NCBI GenBank assembly: GCA_021234155.1
Contig: JAJEKV010000535.1
Location: forward strand, 91,530 to 155,529
DNA length: 64,000 nucleotides
Direction: 5' to 3'
From: Isoetes taiwanensis
Taxonomy: Eukaryota; Streptophyta; Lycopodiopsida; Isoetales; Isoetaceae
Shown here in pieces: positions 32,886-44,418 of this stretch. Position 1 is the first letter of the stretch. Each line of letters begins with the position of its first letter. Below the pieces are notes generated by a model. It did no database searches. It was given only the letters and a program-made list of their open reading frames with translations, and was not told the DNA's origin. The position numbers and the translations under genes were made by a program.

Positions 32886-33970
32886 TTAGCAAAATCGAAT
32901 TAGACTTTGCCCCAACTCTTGATTCTCCCCGGTAGAGTTGGTAAGGCGAAAAAGTCTCATCTTGATGAACTGCATGACCTCCTTATCAATGTCAACAGCT
33001 ACACAATTTTGGCCCTTCTTAAGTGCACAAGCAATAGTTGTACCAGAGCCAGAAAATGCGTCGAGCACCCAATCTCCTGGACGTGAGAACATGTCCAGAA
33101 GATGGTTAATCAGCTTCTGTGGCTTCTGGTAGTGATTCACTATTCTTCCTTATGCACTAGGGTCCTGCACTTTGTCAGAACACGTACCTGGAAACTCCAA
33201 CACGTTTGAAAAGTTCGCGCACTGTGGTTGAAGTGTTCCATTGTACGTTTCCCATCGAAACTCAATAAGCCACATGGAGATATTCGACCTTACTCAGCAG
33301 TCGCGGGCCTCCACGATGGTAATTAATATTTGTTTTATACCTAAGGAACAAAAAAATAAAAAAGGATTTAAGTACAGCCAAAAGAAACGTATTCCGGAAT
33401 AGAAACTCCTAACAAGAATTTAAAAATGCTACAGTTGTAACTACAAAAAAAAAAAAAAAAAAGAAGGTAATGAAAACAAAAGGACTTGTGTATTCCAGAA
33501 TAAGTGCTTACCAAACCAGATTTTCATAACCAGCTTGCGCAGGCGAACCAAAATAATTCTTGAAGCTGGCTTTCACAAGGCGGGATTGCATGCTTGAGTG
33601 AAATACAACCAGCCTCCAATGTTTTGCCGTGGTAATTTGCTTTATACCGTCGACGAAAGCGTTAAACTCAGAGTTTTTAAATGGCTGGTCGTCGTAGCGG
33701 CTGTCTTTCAGCTTAAACCCATATGGAAGGTCAGCTATTACCAAGGTAAAATCTTGAGGCTTTATTGATTCAGCTAATTTGGTGCAATCACCGTGTACTA
33801 TACAGAACAGGTTATTTTGATCGTACATTGTAAACCGTTCGTAATCGGAGGGCTCAGTATCCAAAACACGCCGTCTGTCCAAAGATCCTCTCTTCTCGCT
33901 ACCGCCGTGACCAGATGCATGAACCCTCCCGGCAAGTCCTTGTTTTTCTTTTTGCTCGCAAAAAGAACGC
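32886..33970 (-). CDS. Beta-class DNA methyltransferase, catalytic exons
   Basis: Two minus-strand exons. Exon 33,512-33,970 carries FCIVHGDCTKL, then FTLVIADLPYGFKLKDSRYD: motif IV, the catalytic (D/S)PPY box, here DLPY. It ends YENLVW at donor GTAAGC. Exon 32,886-33,340 starts after acceptor CTTAG and continues in phase: YKTNINYHRGGPRLLSKVEY; then NHYQKPQKLINHLLDMFSRP (motif X) and GDWVLDAFSGSGTTIACALK with VAVDID (motif I, AdoMet binding). Order IV-X-I defines the bacterial beta class that makes N6-methyladenine or N4-methylcytosine. One frameshift (after VEYLHVAY) and one TAA (before GRIVNHYQKP) break the second exon; both could be decay or assembly error. The leading D favours adenine over cytosine, weakly. 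Confidence 0.75.
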
Positions 33971-34020
33971 CTTAGTAACAAGAAAAACAACAATATAAAA
34001 ACAATTCAACATACCCAAAC

Positions 34021-34156
34021 CTTCAAAATTTGGCGATATTGATAATCCTTTTCGTCCGAGGTTGCGATAGGGTAAAGCTCTTTTGCACCTTTCCAAATTG
34101 CCGACATTTAACTGTTCCATTAAGCATGTTTGACATGTGATGACATTTTTCCGGGG
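34021..34156 (-). CDS. Methyltransferase locus, Cys-containing exon
   Basis: Acceptor TTACAG at 34,157 opens an exon encoding NVITCQTCLMEQLNVGNLER then LPYRNLGRKGLSISPNFEG. The exon ends at 34,021 before GTTTGG. Spliced to 33,970 the reading continues as GVLFASKKKNKDLPGGFMHL then VTAVARREDLWTDGVFW before the frame shifts into the motif IV frame. CQTC could be half of a zinc site. If one A is missing in an A5 run, this exon also joins in frame with the exon ending at 48,269. Confidence 0.55.
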
Positions 34157-34302
34157 CTGTAATATAATACAAACGTTAGAAGGAAGAAACTAAAAAGGAA
34201 AGCAACAAGAAAGAATCATTTAAACCGTGAAGCTAAAGTGTATTCCGTAATACACTTCACTGCTTTGGGGTCCGGGTTCGAACTTCGCGAAGACAGCCCC
34301 TC

Positions 34303-34742
34303 TGTGGAGGACCCTTGATCTAACAGAGAATCCGGGGAACTATGTCACGGATTTGCAAGAAAAGAACAAGAAGAAGAAAAACAGTAAGTAAGAGAACAAT
34401 GAGAGGAAATGATAAGCTTCCTTTGATATCAATGATGAACATACATGAGCTCTCGAATCGAGAGAAGATCAAGAGAGACAAGACTCAAAACTCATCTAAA
34501 ACTCATGTGCTAGCTCTACTCATATATATAGTACAATGGCCTTTGGCCCAATATAGACACTCGGACCGATCTCGGTGTCGACTCCTCGGAAGGAGGCCCG
34601 ATTTGGTGAATATTGGCGGTGCCTCTTGAAGTGCCTAGAATCACCTTTGATGGCTGACCCGCGGGTCGACCGCGGGATCCTTGAGCTTGACCTGGTCCGT
34701 CAGATGCATGAATAGTCCCTGAACCAGAGGCACAGACTAACA
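34303..34742 (-). repeat. Element B left LTR (3' LTR)
   Basis: 440 bp. Aligns with the right LTR throughout but lacks about 110 bp found there between AATCAC and CTTTGATGGCTGACC. Outside its left end the PBS-like sequence GGTCCGGGTTCGAACTT continues. Confidence 0.85.
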
Positions 34743-34825
34743 CTCCCCACCAAACGCACACTCGAGTGAAGAAAAAGGAGGAAGTGTCTCCGAGGGCTGG
34801 AAGCCATCGGGCCTGAAAGTGATCC

Positions 34826-36116
34826 TCACGGGAATGAGGACGGCACCATTATGGTATCGCCAATGAGATCCCGGGCGTGTTTGAAGAGCGTGAGGAGTGT
34901 TGAGGCCAAGGGCAGGATCTCGTGATCAATGAGAAAACGAGATCGCACCATGTCTTCAAGGGCGCGATGGGCGCCTAAGAAACAAACCGACATTCCATGA
35001 GGAGGCAGGTCCGAGGCCAAGGCACCGACCGCATTCTGGATTGCAAGAAAATGGGACGCCGGCCGATTTAAGGAGCTGAGCAAGATGCATTTTAGAGCAG
35101 CACAAAACCCGCTTTGAAGGTGGACCAAAGGATCCGTGAGGTGAGGTATGCATTCTCGCAAGAAGGTGTCAAGACCATGGAGCGATCGCCAGGCGCTGCC
35201 AACCACGCCATTAGCAATATAGATCCAATTCGTGGTGTTATCAAGAGTGGCACCCTCCTCCCAATGGGAGCGGCGAACAAAACGGGATCCCACCGAGATC
35301 CGCCGAGATCCGAGGTGGAGTCCATCCAAAGATGGCCATCCATGACCTTTGTCCAAAAGGGGAGACGCCAATCGAAGTCGTGAACCGGGGCGCGGAGGAA
35401 CACCTGTGGAAGCATATGGAGAGGGAACCATGCCCGTGGGCGGGTTGTTGAGCCCGCTCCCGTAATTCACTCGACAAGGGCCGGATCAAGAGCTTTACAC
35501 CAACGATCCCGCACAGGAGCGTAGAGTTGAGAGTTGACAGGAGGGCTATCCCACTGTGGGGACCGCCTTGCTATCCGTAAGAGCACGTGAATTGATTGTA
35601 ACCAGCGAGGTGTCGCATATAAATTTGTGCATAGGGAAGATCCTCGTGATGTCCCGTGATACTTCCTTATTTGTTGCAAAAGACTTCCGCTTGCCGGAGA
35701 GGTAAATGATGTGCAAGCTCGTGCATGTACTCTTGATGAAGAGCGCAGTGTCCGAGCATGATCAGCCAGGTAGGGGTTGTTATCCCTAAGCAACCATTGA
35801 AGGGTGGGGTCACCCCGATAGTTCCTGCGGGTGGCCCATCCCGAAATCTCTCCCGTGTCACCCGGGATAGAAATCATGAAAATGTAAGCCATGGGCTGAA
35901 CAACTCTGAAGGTGATGAACCGGATCTTCGCAGTTGAATGAGATCAAAGACTAAAAGGGCACAGCAGACACCTTTGTCTTCAATGGAGAGTTCCGCCAAC
36001 CGAAGAAAATCTGCAGCAGCGTCGATTGGAACATCCACGGACCATCAGCCCCATGCCACTTCAGAAAGAAAGAGGTGGCGTGCAACCACATAATCCGAGA
36101 TAGCGTGAAGGAAACG
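34826..36116 (-). pseudogene. Element B extra ORF region, part 2 (unknown)
   Basis: Continuation of the region above beyond the copia-like insertion. Frames include RHLFFLKWHGADGPWMFQST, LLQIFFGWRNSPLKTKVSAV, then a 141-residue frame (35,467-35,892) and a 214-residue frame (34,826-35,470) with WIYIANGVVGSAWRSLHGLD. The long open frames on the minus strand suggest it was once coding. Not recognised. Confidence 0.45.
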
Positions 36117-36465
36117 GGCCAAGGTTGCACCAAGAAAGGGAGAGAAGGGATGCACACCAATATCCGAGAGCCGCTAAAGCTCCCAAAACAAAGGCAAATT
36201 GGAATTGTATTCAATGTTGTATGTCAATACATGAAGTACAATGATATAGACAAACGGTGATACTAAGAATAGTATTAGCCGTTTCAACCACCGCCCACTA
36301 ATAAATACCAAGTTACTTAGTTAGGTCTCGGTGCTCAAGGCCGATAAGGCCGCCGACGGTTCGGGCTTCAAAGACTTTTCAAAGACCATCAGGCCGAAAA
36401 GCCGAAGTCGCCGCTTCAAAGACGCCTAGCAAGATGGTGGTCTCGATATCACATATATCTTGACA
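36117..36465 (-). repeat. Copia-like element left LTR
   Basis: 349 bp. Its first bases read GGCCAAGG instead of TGTCAAGG. Confidence 0.8.
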
Positions 36466-37885
36466 CTCCTCCTGATGAGAGATCGCCATCTCCATGCTTA
36501 GCCTCCTCCTCCCGGAGATAAGATCTGAATCTTGGTCAAGGCTCGCTTTAATCGTGGTCATCCAAAAGCTCAAAAATCAAGTTTGCATGAAAGATCAGCT
36601 CTATTCTCTCGGTAGGTAAATAGACCTTCGCTTGACCTTGATCAAGTGTTGCTAGAAGTAAAGAGTCAACTACTCCTCCTTGCTTTGGAATCATGATCAT
36701 ATATGACGCATATTCAACTCCTTCACATTCAAGTGAATTAAGGTCTCCTCCTTGATCTGGAAATAAAATAGAGTTGAGTGCCATATCAGGTGCTGGAAGT
36801 GTTGGAAGTGCTGTAAGTGCTGGAAGTTTCAGAATCCGAAACAAAAAATCTGCCGACTGTGTGTTAGAACCCGAGTGCCTCCTTGCATAAATGCCACCAA
36901 AGTATCGTAGAAATGAATGCCACTTGATGAAGTGTTGCTACATTGTCCTAAAAATGGGGAGACGAAGCCACATCAAGATATCCTAGCTCAATAGCTGAGG
37001 TATCTATTAATCCTTGCTTTGAAGGTGCTAGAATATCGAAATTGGCATCCATTTATTGGATGCTATCCCATCGTCGATATCCGTAAAAGTAGAAGTGAAA
37101 TCCACTACTTTATGCTTACTAGGAAGAGATAATCACGCCGCCAATGTGCTTTTCCTCCTCATCATGCTCATCCCCATCCATGGTAGATTGAGTCTTTGAA
37201 TGCCATGCTGCAAAGAGAGTGGCATGATTATCTTTACCGCATCTTGCCTCATCATGATCTCCTCCTTAATAGAAGTGATTGCTTGATGGAAGCCCATATC
37301 TTTGTCTTGCATGAAGTCTGCCGCACAAAGAATCAAATGCATTAGGTAATGACCGAGGAAGAAAAATAGTTGCATCGATTGAGATCCGATGCTCTTCTCC
37401 AAAAGCTTCAATGCCGGAAGGTGTGCTTCATGTGATCCGAGAACTCGCCAAGACTTTCGCCAGCCTCGGCCCCAAAGACATATCCATCACCTCCGCATAC
37501 AAGTGCCCAATCTTATGGGTCTTTTTGGTCATGCTTCAATGAGAGCATGCCACAAATCGTGGCTATTCTCTTGCCGGAACTCATCAAGGATAGAGTCACC
37601 TAAAGAGAGCCCAATATATGCCATTGCCTTGTCATCTCAAATCGCCAAGCATGCAAATCAGCAATATTCTTAGCATCCCATGTGTTCTTGGCCATTGACA
37701 ATTCCCCAAACTCCTTCATCCTTGAGAATGAAGATCATTCCGCTTTTCCATTGTTGGAAACCCGCGCTGGCCAAAGATTTGAATCGCATGACCGCCGTGG
37801 AAGGTAATCTGATTGTAGCTTGCATCCTTCTCCATTGGCCGGTTGATCTTGAATCAATCTCAAGACACCCGCAAGCTCGATACCA

Positions 37886-38227
37886 TGTCAAGGTTGCACC
37901 AAGAAAGGGAGAGAAGGGATGCACACCAATATCCGAGAGCCGCCAAGCTCCCAAAACAAAGGCAAATTGAATTGTATTCAATGTTGTATGTCAATACATG
38001 AAGTACAATGATATAGACAAAACGGTGATACTAAGAATAGTATTAGTCGTTCAACCACCGCCCACTAATAACAGCCGCTACTTAGTTAGGTCGGTGCTCG
38101 TCGATAAGGTGCCGACCGTGGTTCGATTCAAAGACTTTCTCGAAGACCATCGCGGCCGAAAGGCCGAAGTCGCCGCTTCAAAGACGCCTAGCAAGATGGT
38201 GGTCTCGATATCACATATATCTTGACA
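37886..38227 (-). repeat. Copia-like element right LTR
   Basis: 342 bp with perfect 7-bp inverted ends TGTCAAG...CTTGACA. Confidence 0.85.
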
Positions 38228-40805
38228 GAACGGGAAATCAACAAAAGTGTGTTGCTAACGATGGTGATATAGCCGCCCGGTTTGGTTCGAGCCTCATCGC
38301 CAGACCGAATAGCGCGGTCAGAGTCGTTGTTCGAGGTCACGATCCCGTGGTCCTTTTCTAACGTATATGGATCGGGTCACGGACCCGCTTCGAGAAGTGT
38401 TAACCTGCGGAGGAGGATTGCCCAGAGCATTGAGTCGAAGACGCATAATCTCCGGCCATCAAGAAGTTTCGCTTTTTCGAACCTCCGTAGTTTCGATCTT
38501 GAGGGACGTGGTCGAGAAGTTCCGCGTGGAGAGCCGAGCCGCCAAAGAGGCAATTTGAGCATCACGCCTGTGAAGGTGTTGAACTTGAGTGTCAGAATCG
38601 TCACAAAGCTCGGAGTACAAGGCCGAGCTTAGCAATATCTTTCTCCTTGTCACCCGTGAGGGTGGCTTTGGACTTGTTTTGCTCCAATAAGTCCTGAATT
38701 TCGGATTGAAGCCGAAGCCCGCTGATCCGCAAGGAGGCTGGTCCGATCCCGTGCACTTTTGAGATCTATGCGGGCCGTAAGAAAGCCCCCGCTTTTCTTG
38801 AAGTTGGGCTTCCAAAGTTTGAACTTGTGCGTTGCAGCTTTGAAGATCACGGTGAACCGTGACGGAGGTCGCCAGGCCGCGGTGAACCCCATTTATAAGA
38901 GCTTCTTGGGATTCTTGTAACTTTAGAACAGCAGCCTTTGAGCATCCCCGCCGATATCGATACAACAAACCGACGAGGGTGCCGTGGTGGTGGAATCGGC
39001 TGCGGGCCGGGTTTCATGGCGTTTGTGAGACATGGTGTGAACCGGAATGCTTGGATTCTCAGAAAGCGCAGGAGGAGACAAAGGACATGGGAGTGCGGAT
39101 TTTGACATGACCGAGGAAGAAGGGCGGAAGTGCCGACCGGGTGAGTCCGAGGAAGGGACCACTGAGTGGGAATCATGAGAATGAGGAGGTGTGGGAGGAA
39201 AGTAATGACGGATAATAGCTTGAAGGTGGCCTCCCACGTAAACTTCAAATAGAAGTGGCAGCCCTAAGACGGTCCACTTCTTGGAGAAGACTAGAGAACA
39301 AAGAATTGGGGCCAATCAATGTGGTGGGTTGAGCGAGTAGCAAAGGACTACTTATATTATAGAAAGGTTTATTGATATGGGTGTTCTTGATAGAATACCC
39401 AAGGAACTTTGCCACAGAACTTAACAAAGGTCTCATGGGGCTTGTCAATATTGGTCGCGATGCACATTTGCATGATAAGCGGAGCACCAAACTCAAGAAC
39501 ATCGGAGATCCCGTATGGCGACCAAGATAAACAAGGGTTTGCAAAGGAATATGGAATACCTCGAAATCAGGTGCCGAAGTCAAATAAATGGTGGTGCCAT
39601 CAACCACCGTGGTGTATCCATATGGGCTATTGACGATGTTCGCGATGAACCGCCTTAACCGGTCGATTTGGAGCCGGTTCCATTTGAGAGAATTTGAAAG
39701 CGGGCGTTTCGGCGATCGCACGATTCGGGCCAACAAGGGCTTCACGGAAAGTGGGCGCTAAGAAAGATAATCGACTAAAAAGAGACAGCCTCCCGGAGCA
39801 AAGAGTTTGAAGTGTAGGAAATTTTGGGGCAGCCATGGCAAAGAGCTTTAAAAGAACGGTGATGCAAAGGCGAGAGCGGAAAATGTATAGGCTAAGAACG
39901 GAGGACGGCGCAGAGGGATAAAAGGTTTAGGGGCCGCGAAATGGAGGTGAAGAGGCATGATAAGGGCTAAGCCGCAACCGCTGATGGTGCCGTGTCCAAA
40001 AGATGCCAAGGAGGCGCATTGAGAGGCAAAAATTTGGCTAAGTCCCCAAACAACAAAGGGAGAAGTAATGAACGTGGAGATGAGGCGGAGAGAATGATGG
40101 ATGTGACAGATGGCCAAAGGACACACATTAATGTTCGACCGGGCGGAAAAGAAGCAATGGCATTTAATGCCGGCAACTCGGGCGGGATATCATTAAAACG
40201 TAATGTGTCGAGGGTACCATGGCTAGATATGCGCGGAGAAAAGATTCTCTTTTTAGAAACAGCCTTTGCATTGCAAAACACGCTATGCATTTTTTTTATT
40301 GGTCCACGCCGACAAGGAGTTTTCGGGCTTGGCTATATAAGACTAACCCGGAGGAAGCCGAAGGCATCCGATGGCGCCAAAGATGGTCGGCCGGTTTGAA
40401 CGAGAACCCATCGATGCCCACTAACCGCCAAGAGTGGATTACTTGCAAAATGAATTGTCCGACCTTCGGGCGCCGCCACAATCGTGGCCCGAGAATGGAT
40501 GGCTGGTGTTCCCGGATGGTTGAACATCCCGATCCTCATACCAACGGGATGGAGGTGGTTCCGACCTTCGGCGGGACCCCTCGAAAGCGTAACCTCTACC
40601 ACATCTCAAGATCACCACCGCCTTCCCAACCCGAGTAGAGGGTTTTTCTTCCGAGGACTTAGTAGATAGGGCTCGAGCCCGCTTTTTGTATATAGGGCAA
40701 AGTGCCTCTTAGCGAAAGAGTCGGGTCAGGCCTACATTTTGTAAAAAGTTCCACCTATAATATAATATGCCTTTTAGTCACTATCATTTGTGTTTGCGCC
40801 TTGAA
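38228..40805 (-). pseudogene. Element B extra ORF region, part 1 (unknown)
   Basis: Between integrase and 3' LTR. One frame starts MAAPKFPTLQTLCSGRLSLF at 39,836 and continues, after a shift, with RPLSNSLKWNRLQIDRLRRF, SPYGYTTVVDGTTIYLTSAP and FLGYSIKNTHINKPFYNISS (39,245-39,745). A coiled-coil-like segment follows (LQSCNAQVQTLEAQLQEK, QVQHLHRRDAQIASLAARL; 38,459-38,968). No known domain, and no clear signal peptide or membrane segment. The stretch 40,130-40,805 holds no convincing minus-strand ORF; plus-strand frames there (39,992-40,638) are of unknown value. Confidence 0.5.
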
Positions 40806-41855
40806 TCAGACCGCTTTGTTGATTTTCACTTGCTGTGGTATGAAATGTTTTGAGGCTAAAGCCATTAACGTTGTAGGTAATGGAGTTCCATCTAACTCAC
40901 CACCTGGAAAACGCCGGGTTGAACCACTTGAACTATTTGATAAGGGCCAAGCCATCAAACTTAAGCTTACCCGAAATTTTTTGTACCGAGAATCATAAAG
41001 AAGAACCAAATCTCCTTCTTTGAATGTTTTTGTCTTCATACTTTTGTCATGTAGAGATTTTTGCAACCGCTGTCCATGAAGAACACCTAATATAAGCATC
41101 CCTTCTAAGTTCATCCAACTGCTCCAATTGATAAACCCTTTCTTTGAGTGGCAAAGCAGCGGATTATGGGCGAGCTAGTTGAAAACGAGAGTGGGGAGAA
41201 TGTACTCAAAAGGCATGAGAGCTTCTTGACCATAAACCAATTTGAAAGGAGGTGACCAAGAGCTATTTTGAAACAAGTATTGTAAGCCCAAAGAACAAGA
41301 GGGAAGCTTGGTTTGCCGGGCCAAGGGTGAAGCCACAAATTTTCTTGAGTATTGTGACCGAGTTTTGTTGGTGCTTTTCGCCAAACCATTCCCTTTGAGG
41401 ATAGTAAGGTGTGCTCTTGTGATGATGTATCGTGAGATAGTCCGCCAGCCCTTGATGGTATGATTGATAAAATGGACACCAACGATCACCGACTCAGCCG
41501 GTGGGGCAGCCAAATCGCGGTGATAATTTGTTGATAGAGGACCTTGGTTGTGCTTGCCGCAGTTGTTGTCCGAAGCGCGCAAGCTTCCGCCCATTTAGTA
41601 GCCGTGCAGTCGCTGAGAACTAGAATGTAGCGGCACGGTGTGCCGGGCAGAGGATCGATGGTCCCACAAAATCCATTCCCCATTTGCGGGAAGGGAAGTG
41701 GGGTGGCGACCGGGCGCCAAGGGAAGAGCGCCACGGTCGTGGGTCGCCCCCACACCGACAAGCATCACACGTATGGCGTGGGCATGAGCTGCCTTTAAAA
41801 GCTGGGCCAAAAATACCCAGCCTAGAAGGATTTTTGGCGTCGTGGGTGTCACCAT
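40806..41855 (-). pseudogene. Element B integrase
   Basis: Core fragments FVGPSIL (about 41,650) and HHKSTPYYPQREW (about 41,390), then LVYGQEALMPFEYILPT (41,200-41,250), and the C-terminal KTFKEGDLVLLYDSRYKKF (40,950-41,040). These are the usual order of Ty3/gypsy integrase blocks; STPYYPQ holds part of the catalytic core. No chromodomain recognised. Split over at least four frames. Confidence 0.85.
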
Positions 41856-42084
41856 GAAATGACCACCACCTAGCCCTTGATGAGCTTTATGGACAATATC
41901 CGAACTTCATGAGGGAGAACACAGTCAAGGATGGTATCCTTACCCTTTTGTAAAGATGTCCCGCTACCATTGTGTAGTCACGACGTCAGCGACAAATTGA
42001 TGACGACGGATTGTCGCTTTGGTATTAGAGAGCCGCCATGTCCTCCGGGTGGAAGAGCTACCGTGAGGAGGTAATCGCTGAAAG

Positions 42085-43810
42085 TCATGGAACCAACGTG
42101 GTGTTGCCGCCACTAAAAAAAGAGTTGAGAGCCGTGAAAGGCGCCCGAGACTCCAAAGGAGGGATCATCCCGGTGGATGCGGAAAGATAATCCGGGATTA
42201 ACGCGGAGATTTGGCCGGCCTTGTGAACAATTTCAAAAGGGGCAAATTTTGAGAAGAAGGACCCATCGAGCAATGCGCCCGTGGGCGTGGATTTGTTGAT
42301 CAAATAAAGGAGTGCTTGGTGGTCTACAAAAATTTGATCCGACCGCCTAAAAGATAGTGACGGAAGCCGCTGGACACGTAAAATTAAACCCAAGGCTTCA
42401 CGCCTGCGGGCAGAGTAGTTGGCGCCGCCAGAATTGAGTTTCCTCACGGGCGATTCGCTTTGGTTTGTCGCTGCAGCGATCATATTCTTGAGAAAGAACA
42501 GCTCCAATAGCAAACGCCAGACATCGACATGAACATGAAAGGGCTTGTCCCATTGAGGAGGAACAAGAACCGGCCCGAGTAAGTAAGAGCTTCAACCGTT
42601 GAAAGATCCGCTCGGGAATTCCAAGCCCGTGTGGATTCATCACCCGTGAGTTTATGAATGGGATCCGCAATGGTCGCTAGTCCAGAATGAAAGTGGAGTA
42701 ATAATTAACCTTACCCAAGAAAGAGCTGGTTTCTTTTGATATTGGCCGGTGCTTGAGCCTTGAGCACACAGCCTGATTTTGGCGTGATCAGTGGTGATAC
42801 CGCTTTGGTCGACAACATGTCCCAATAGAACACCTGAAGTGACGCAAAAAGGTGCATTTCTCGATTGAGACTAATGCCGGACTCATCACATTTTCTGAAA
42901 GACGAAGTTCCAATTTATCCAAATGGTCAGCCATGGAACTCAGAGGCGAGAAGTCATCTTGAAAAATTTGCAAGAAGGGATTTTCCTTCATAAAATCATG
43001 AAAACCGAGAGCATGATACTGAAACGTGGATGGGGAGTTTGATAATCCAAAAGGAACCACCTTGTAGGCAAAAAGTGACTTACCGGGTGGTGAATGTAGT
43101 CTTGAGTTGATCGATTCTTTGATTGAGATCCGATTGTAGCCTTTAAAACCATCCATGAAGGAGTACATCTCATGTCCAAAGAACCTCTTCCTAACCCGGT
43201 CCGTGAAGGGAAGTGGAAAATGATCACGCCCGCGGGCCCGATTGAGTTTTCGGTAGTCCACACAAACGCTGATCTTACCATTGTGTTTGAGTGCAATGAT
43301 GATGGGGCTCACCCATTCGTAATGTTTGACCTCATAGATCAAACCCGCAAAGAAGGAGTTTGTCAATTTCCGCTTTGACTCGATCACGGTAATTTGGGTT
43401 GAGCCGGCGATCGCCGTTGCTATAATCGCGGCATCGACTTGGTAGGAATGGTGAGTTCCCCAAGGTTTTGTTGATCTCCAAGATCTCTCAGAGCTCCGTG
43501 CAAAAATGTGTTTGAACTTTTTGAAGAGCCGGACGCCCCTGCTACGATATAGGGTGTCGGAAGATTTTGCGCAATTCGACAAAGCCGATTGTTGCCTACG
43601 CCCACAATCTCGACTTTCGTGGAGTTTGAATATGGGGATAACTTCAGGTCCCGGACAATATGAGCAGGAGGTTGAAGCATAACAGATGCTGCACTCTGCG
43701 GGTGAAAAAGAGAGAGGTTGTTGAGTTTCATCCGCCAGAGGTTGCTTCGTAACATCATGTACATCTACAGAGGGCGGGGGAGATTCAAAGATCCGAAAAG
43801 TGATCAACAC
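42085..43810 (-). pseudogene. Element B reverse transcriptase and RNase H
   Basis: A 340-residue frame (42,788-43,810) contains SVCVDYRKLNRARGRDHFPL, YSFMDGFKGYNRISI, VPFGLSNSPSTFQ and IFQDDFSPLS (YxDD box as FQDD). The RNase H at 42,085-42,513 reads NYSARRREALGLI, QIFVDHQALLYLINKS and FAPFEIVHKAGQISALIPDY. Domain order is canonical for Ty3/gypsy. Frame breaks fall at about 42,790 and 42,500. Confidence 0.9.
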
Positions 43811-43877
43811 GTTGGATGCGATTGCAAGGAGCCGTAAGGGTCAAGCAAAGCAGCCACAGCCTGGTCCCGATCAAGAG

Positions 43878-44418
43878 TCATTTCTCCCCAAGGATCAAAG
43901 ATATTCGGGGTAGGATGACAGAGGCGACTCGCTGGTGGAGCCCGAACTTGATAGATATTCGGGCCCCTAATTGGTGTCGAGAGAGAGGGTTCAGCATTGT
44001 CGACGGAAATGATTTTGCCTCTGTTTCCAAATCCATGGTGGCATTAAGGTGACCATCAGGATGACTAACCGATCCGCGGGCCCAAGAATGGATACTCTTG
44101 TCCGGCGGGAGAAAAGGTCCGCCGACCAACATTTCATAATCACCTGGATCTTCTCCAGCCTTCCAAACACCAAATTCCAAGGGGAATCTGAGATCACCAA
44201 TGTTGATGTGAAGAAGAGGGTGGCTTTGAGGTCGTGGATATGGCCATTGGCCAATTTGATGTCATATGGAGCACGATAGAGTTGTTTGATGCCCATTTGT
44301 TTGCGAGTTTATCCGTGATGAGATTAACCGTGCTACCTCCGGTCAATTTGAACATGGTTGACTTGCTGATTGCCCACCGTGGCATGTACCGTGGGTATAG
44401 AGGTAGTAACAGCCCCAA
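43878..44418 (-). pseudogene. Element B aspartic protease
   Basis: Frames read TGGSTVNLITDKLANK, then after a shift LYRAPYDIKLANGHIHDLKA and WNLVFGRL. The pattern [D]-x-GS-x-VN-x-I followed by a W-x-L-[VI]-x-G block is the retroviral-type protease. The catalytic Asp position reads Thr in this assembly. Located between Gag and RT as expected. Confidence 0.65.

Larger units (their letters stand above)
36117..38227 (-). mobile_element. Short copia-like element with gag only, nested in element B
   Basis: LTRs at 36,117-36,465 and 37,886-38,227 (right copy TGTCAAGG...CTTGACA). Adjacent to the right LTR the minus strand reads TGGTATCGAGCTTG, the initiator-Met primer site TGGTATCAGAGC with CAG changed to CG. 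A purine tract (CAGGAGGAG) precedes the left LTR. The 1.4-kb interior encodes copia-type Gag only: FQQWKSGMIFILKDEGVWGI (37,690-37,750), then further fragments to 36,548. No protease, integrase or RT, so it is non-autonomous. GAACG-like flanks hint at a target duplication but differ by a base. Confidence 0.8.

Noticed and set aside
39992-40669. Plus-strand gene with a TATATAAG box inside element B
   Set aside because: Three overlapping frames of similar length, no conserved domain, and no intact start after the TATA-like site; more likely the reverse of the element's own minus-strand sequence.
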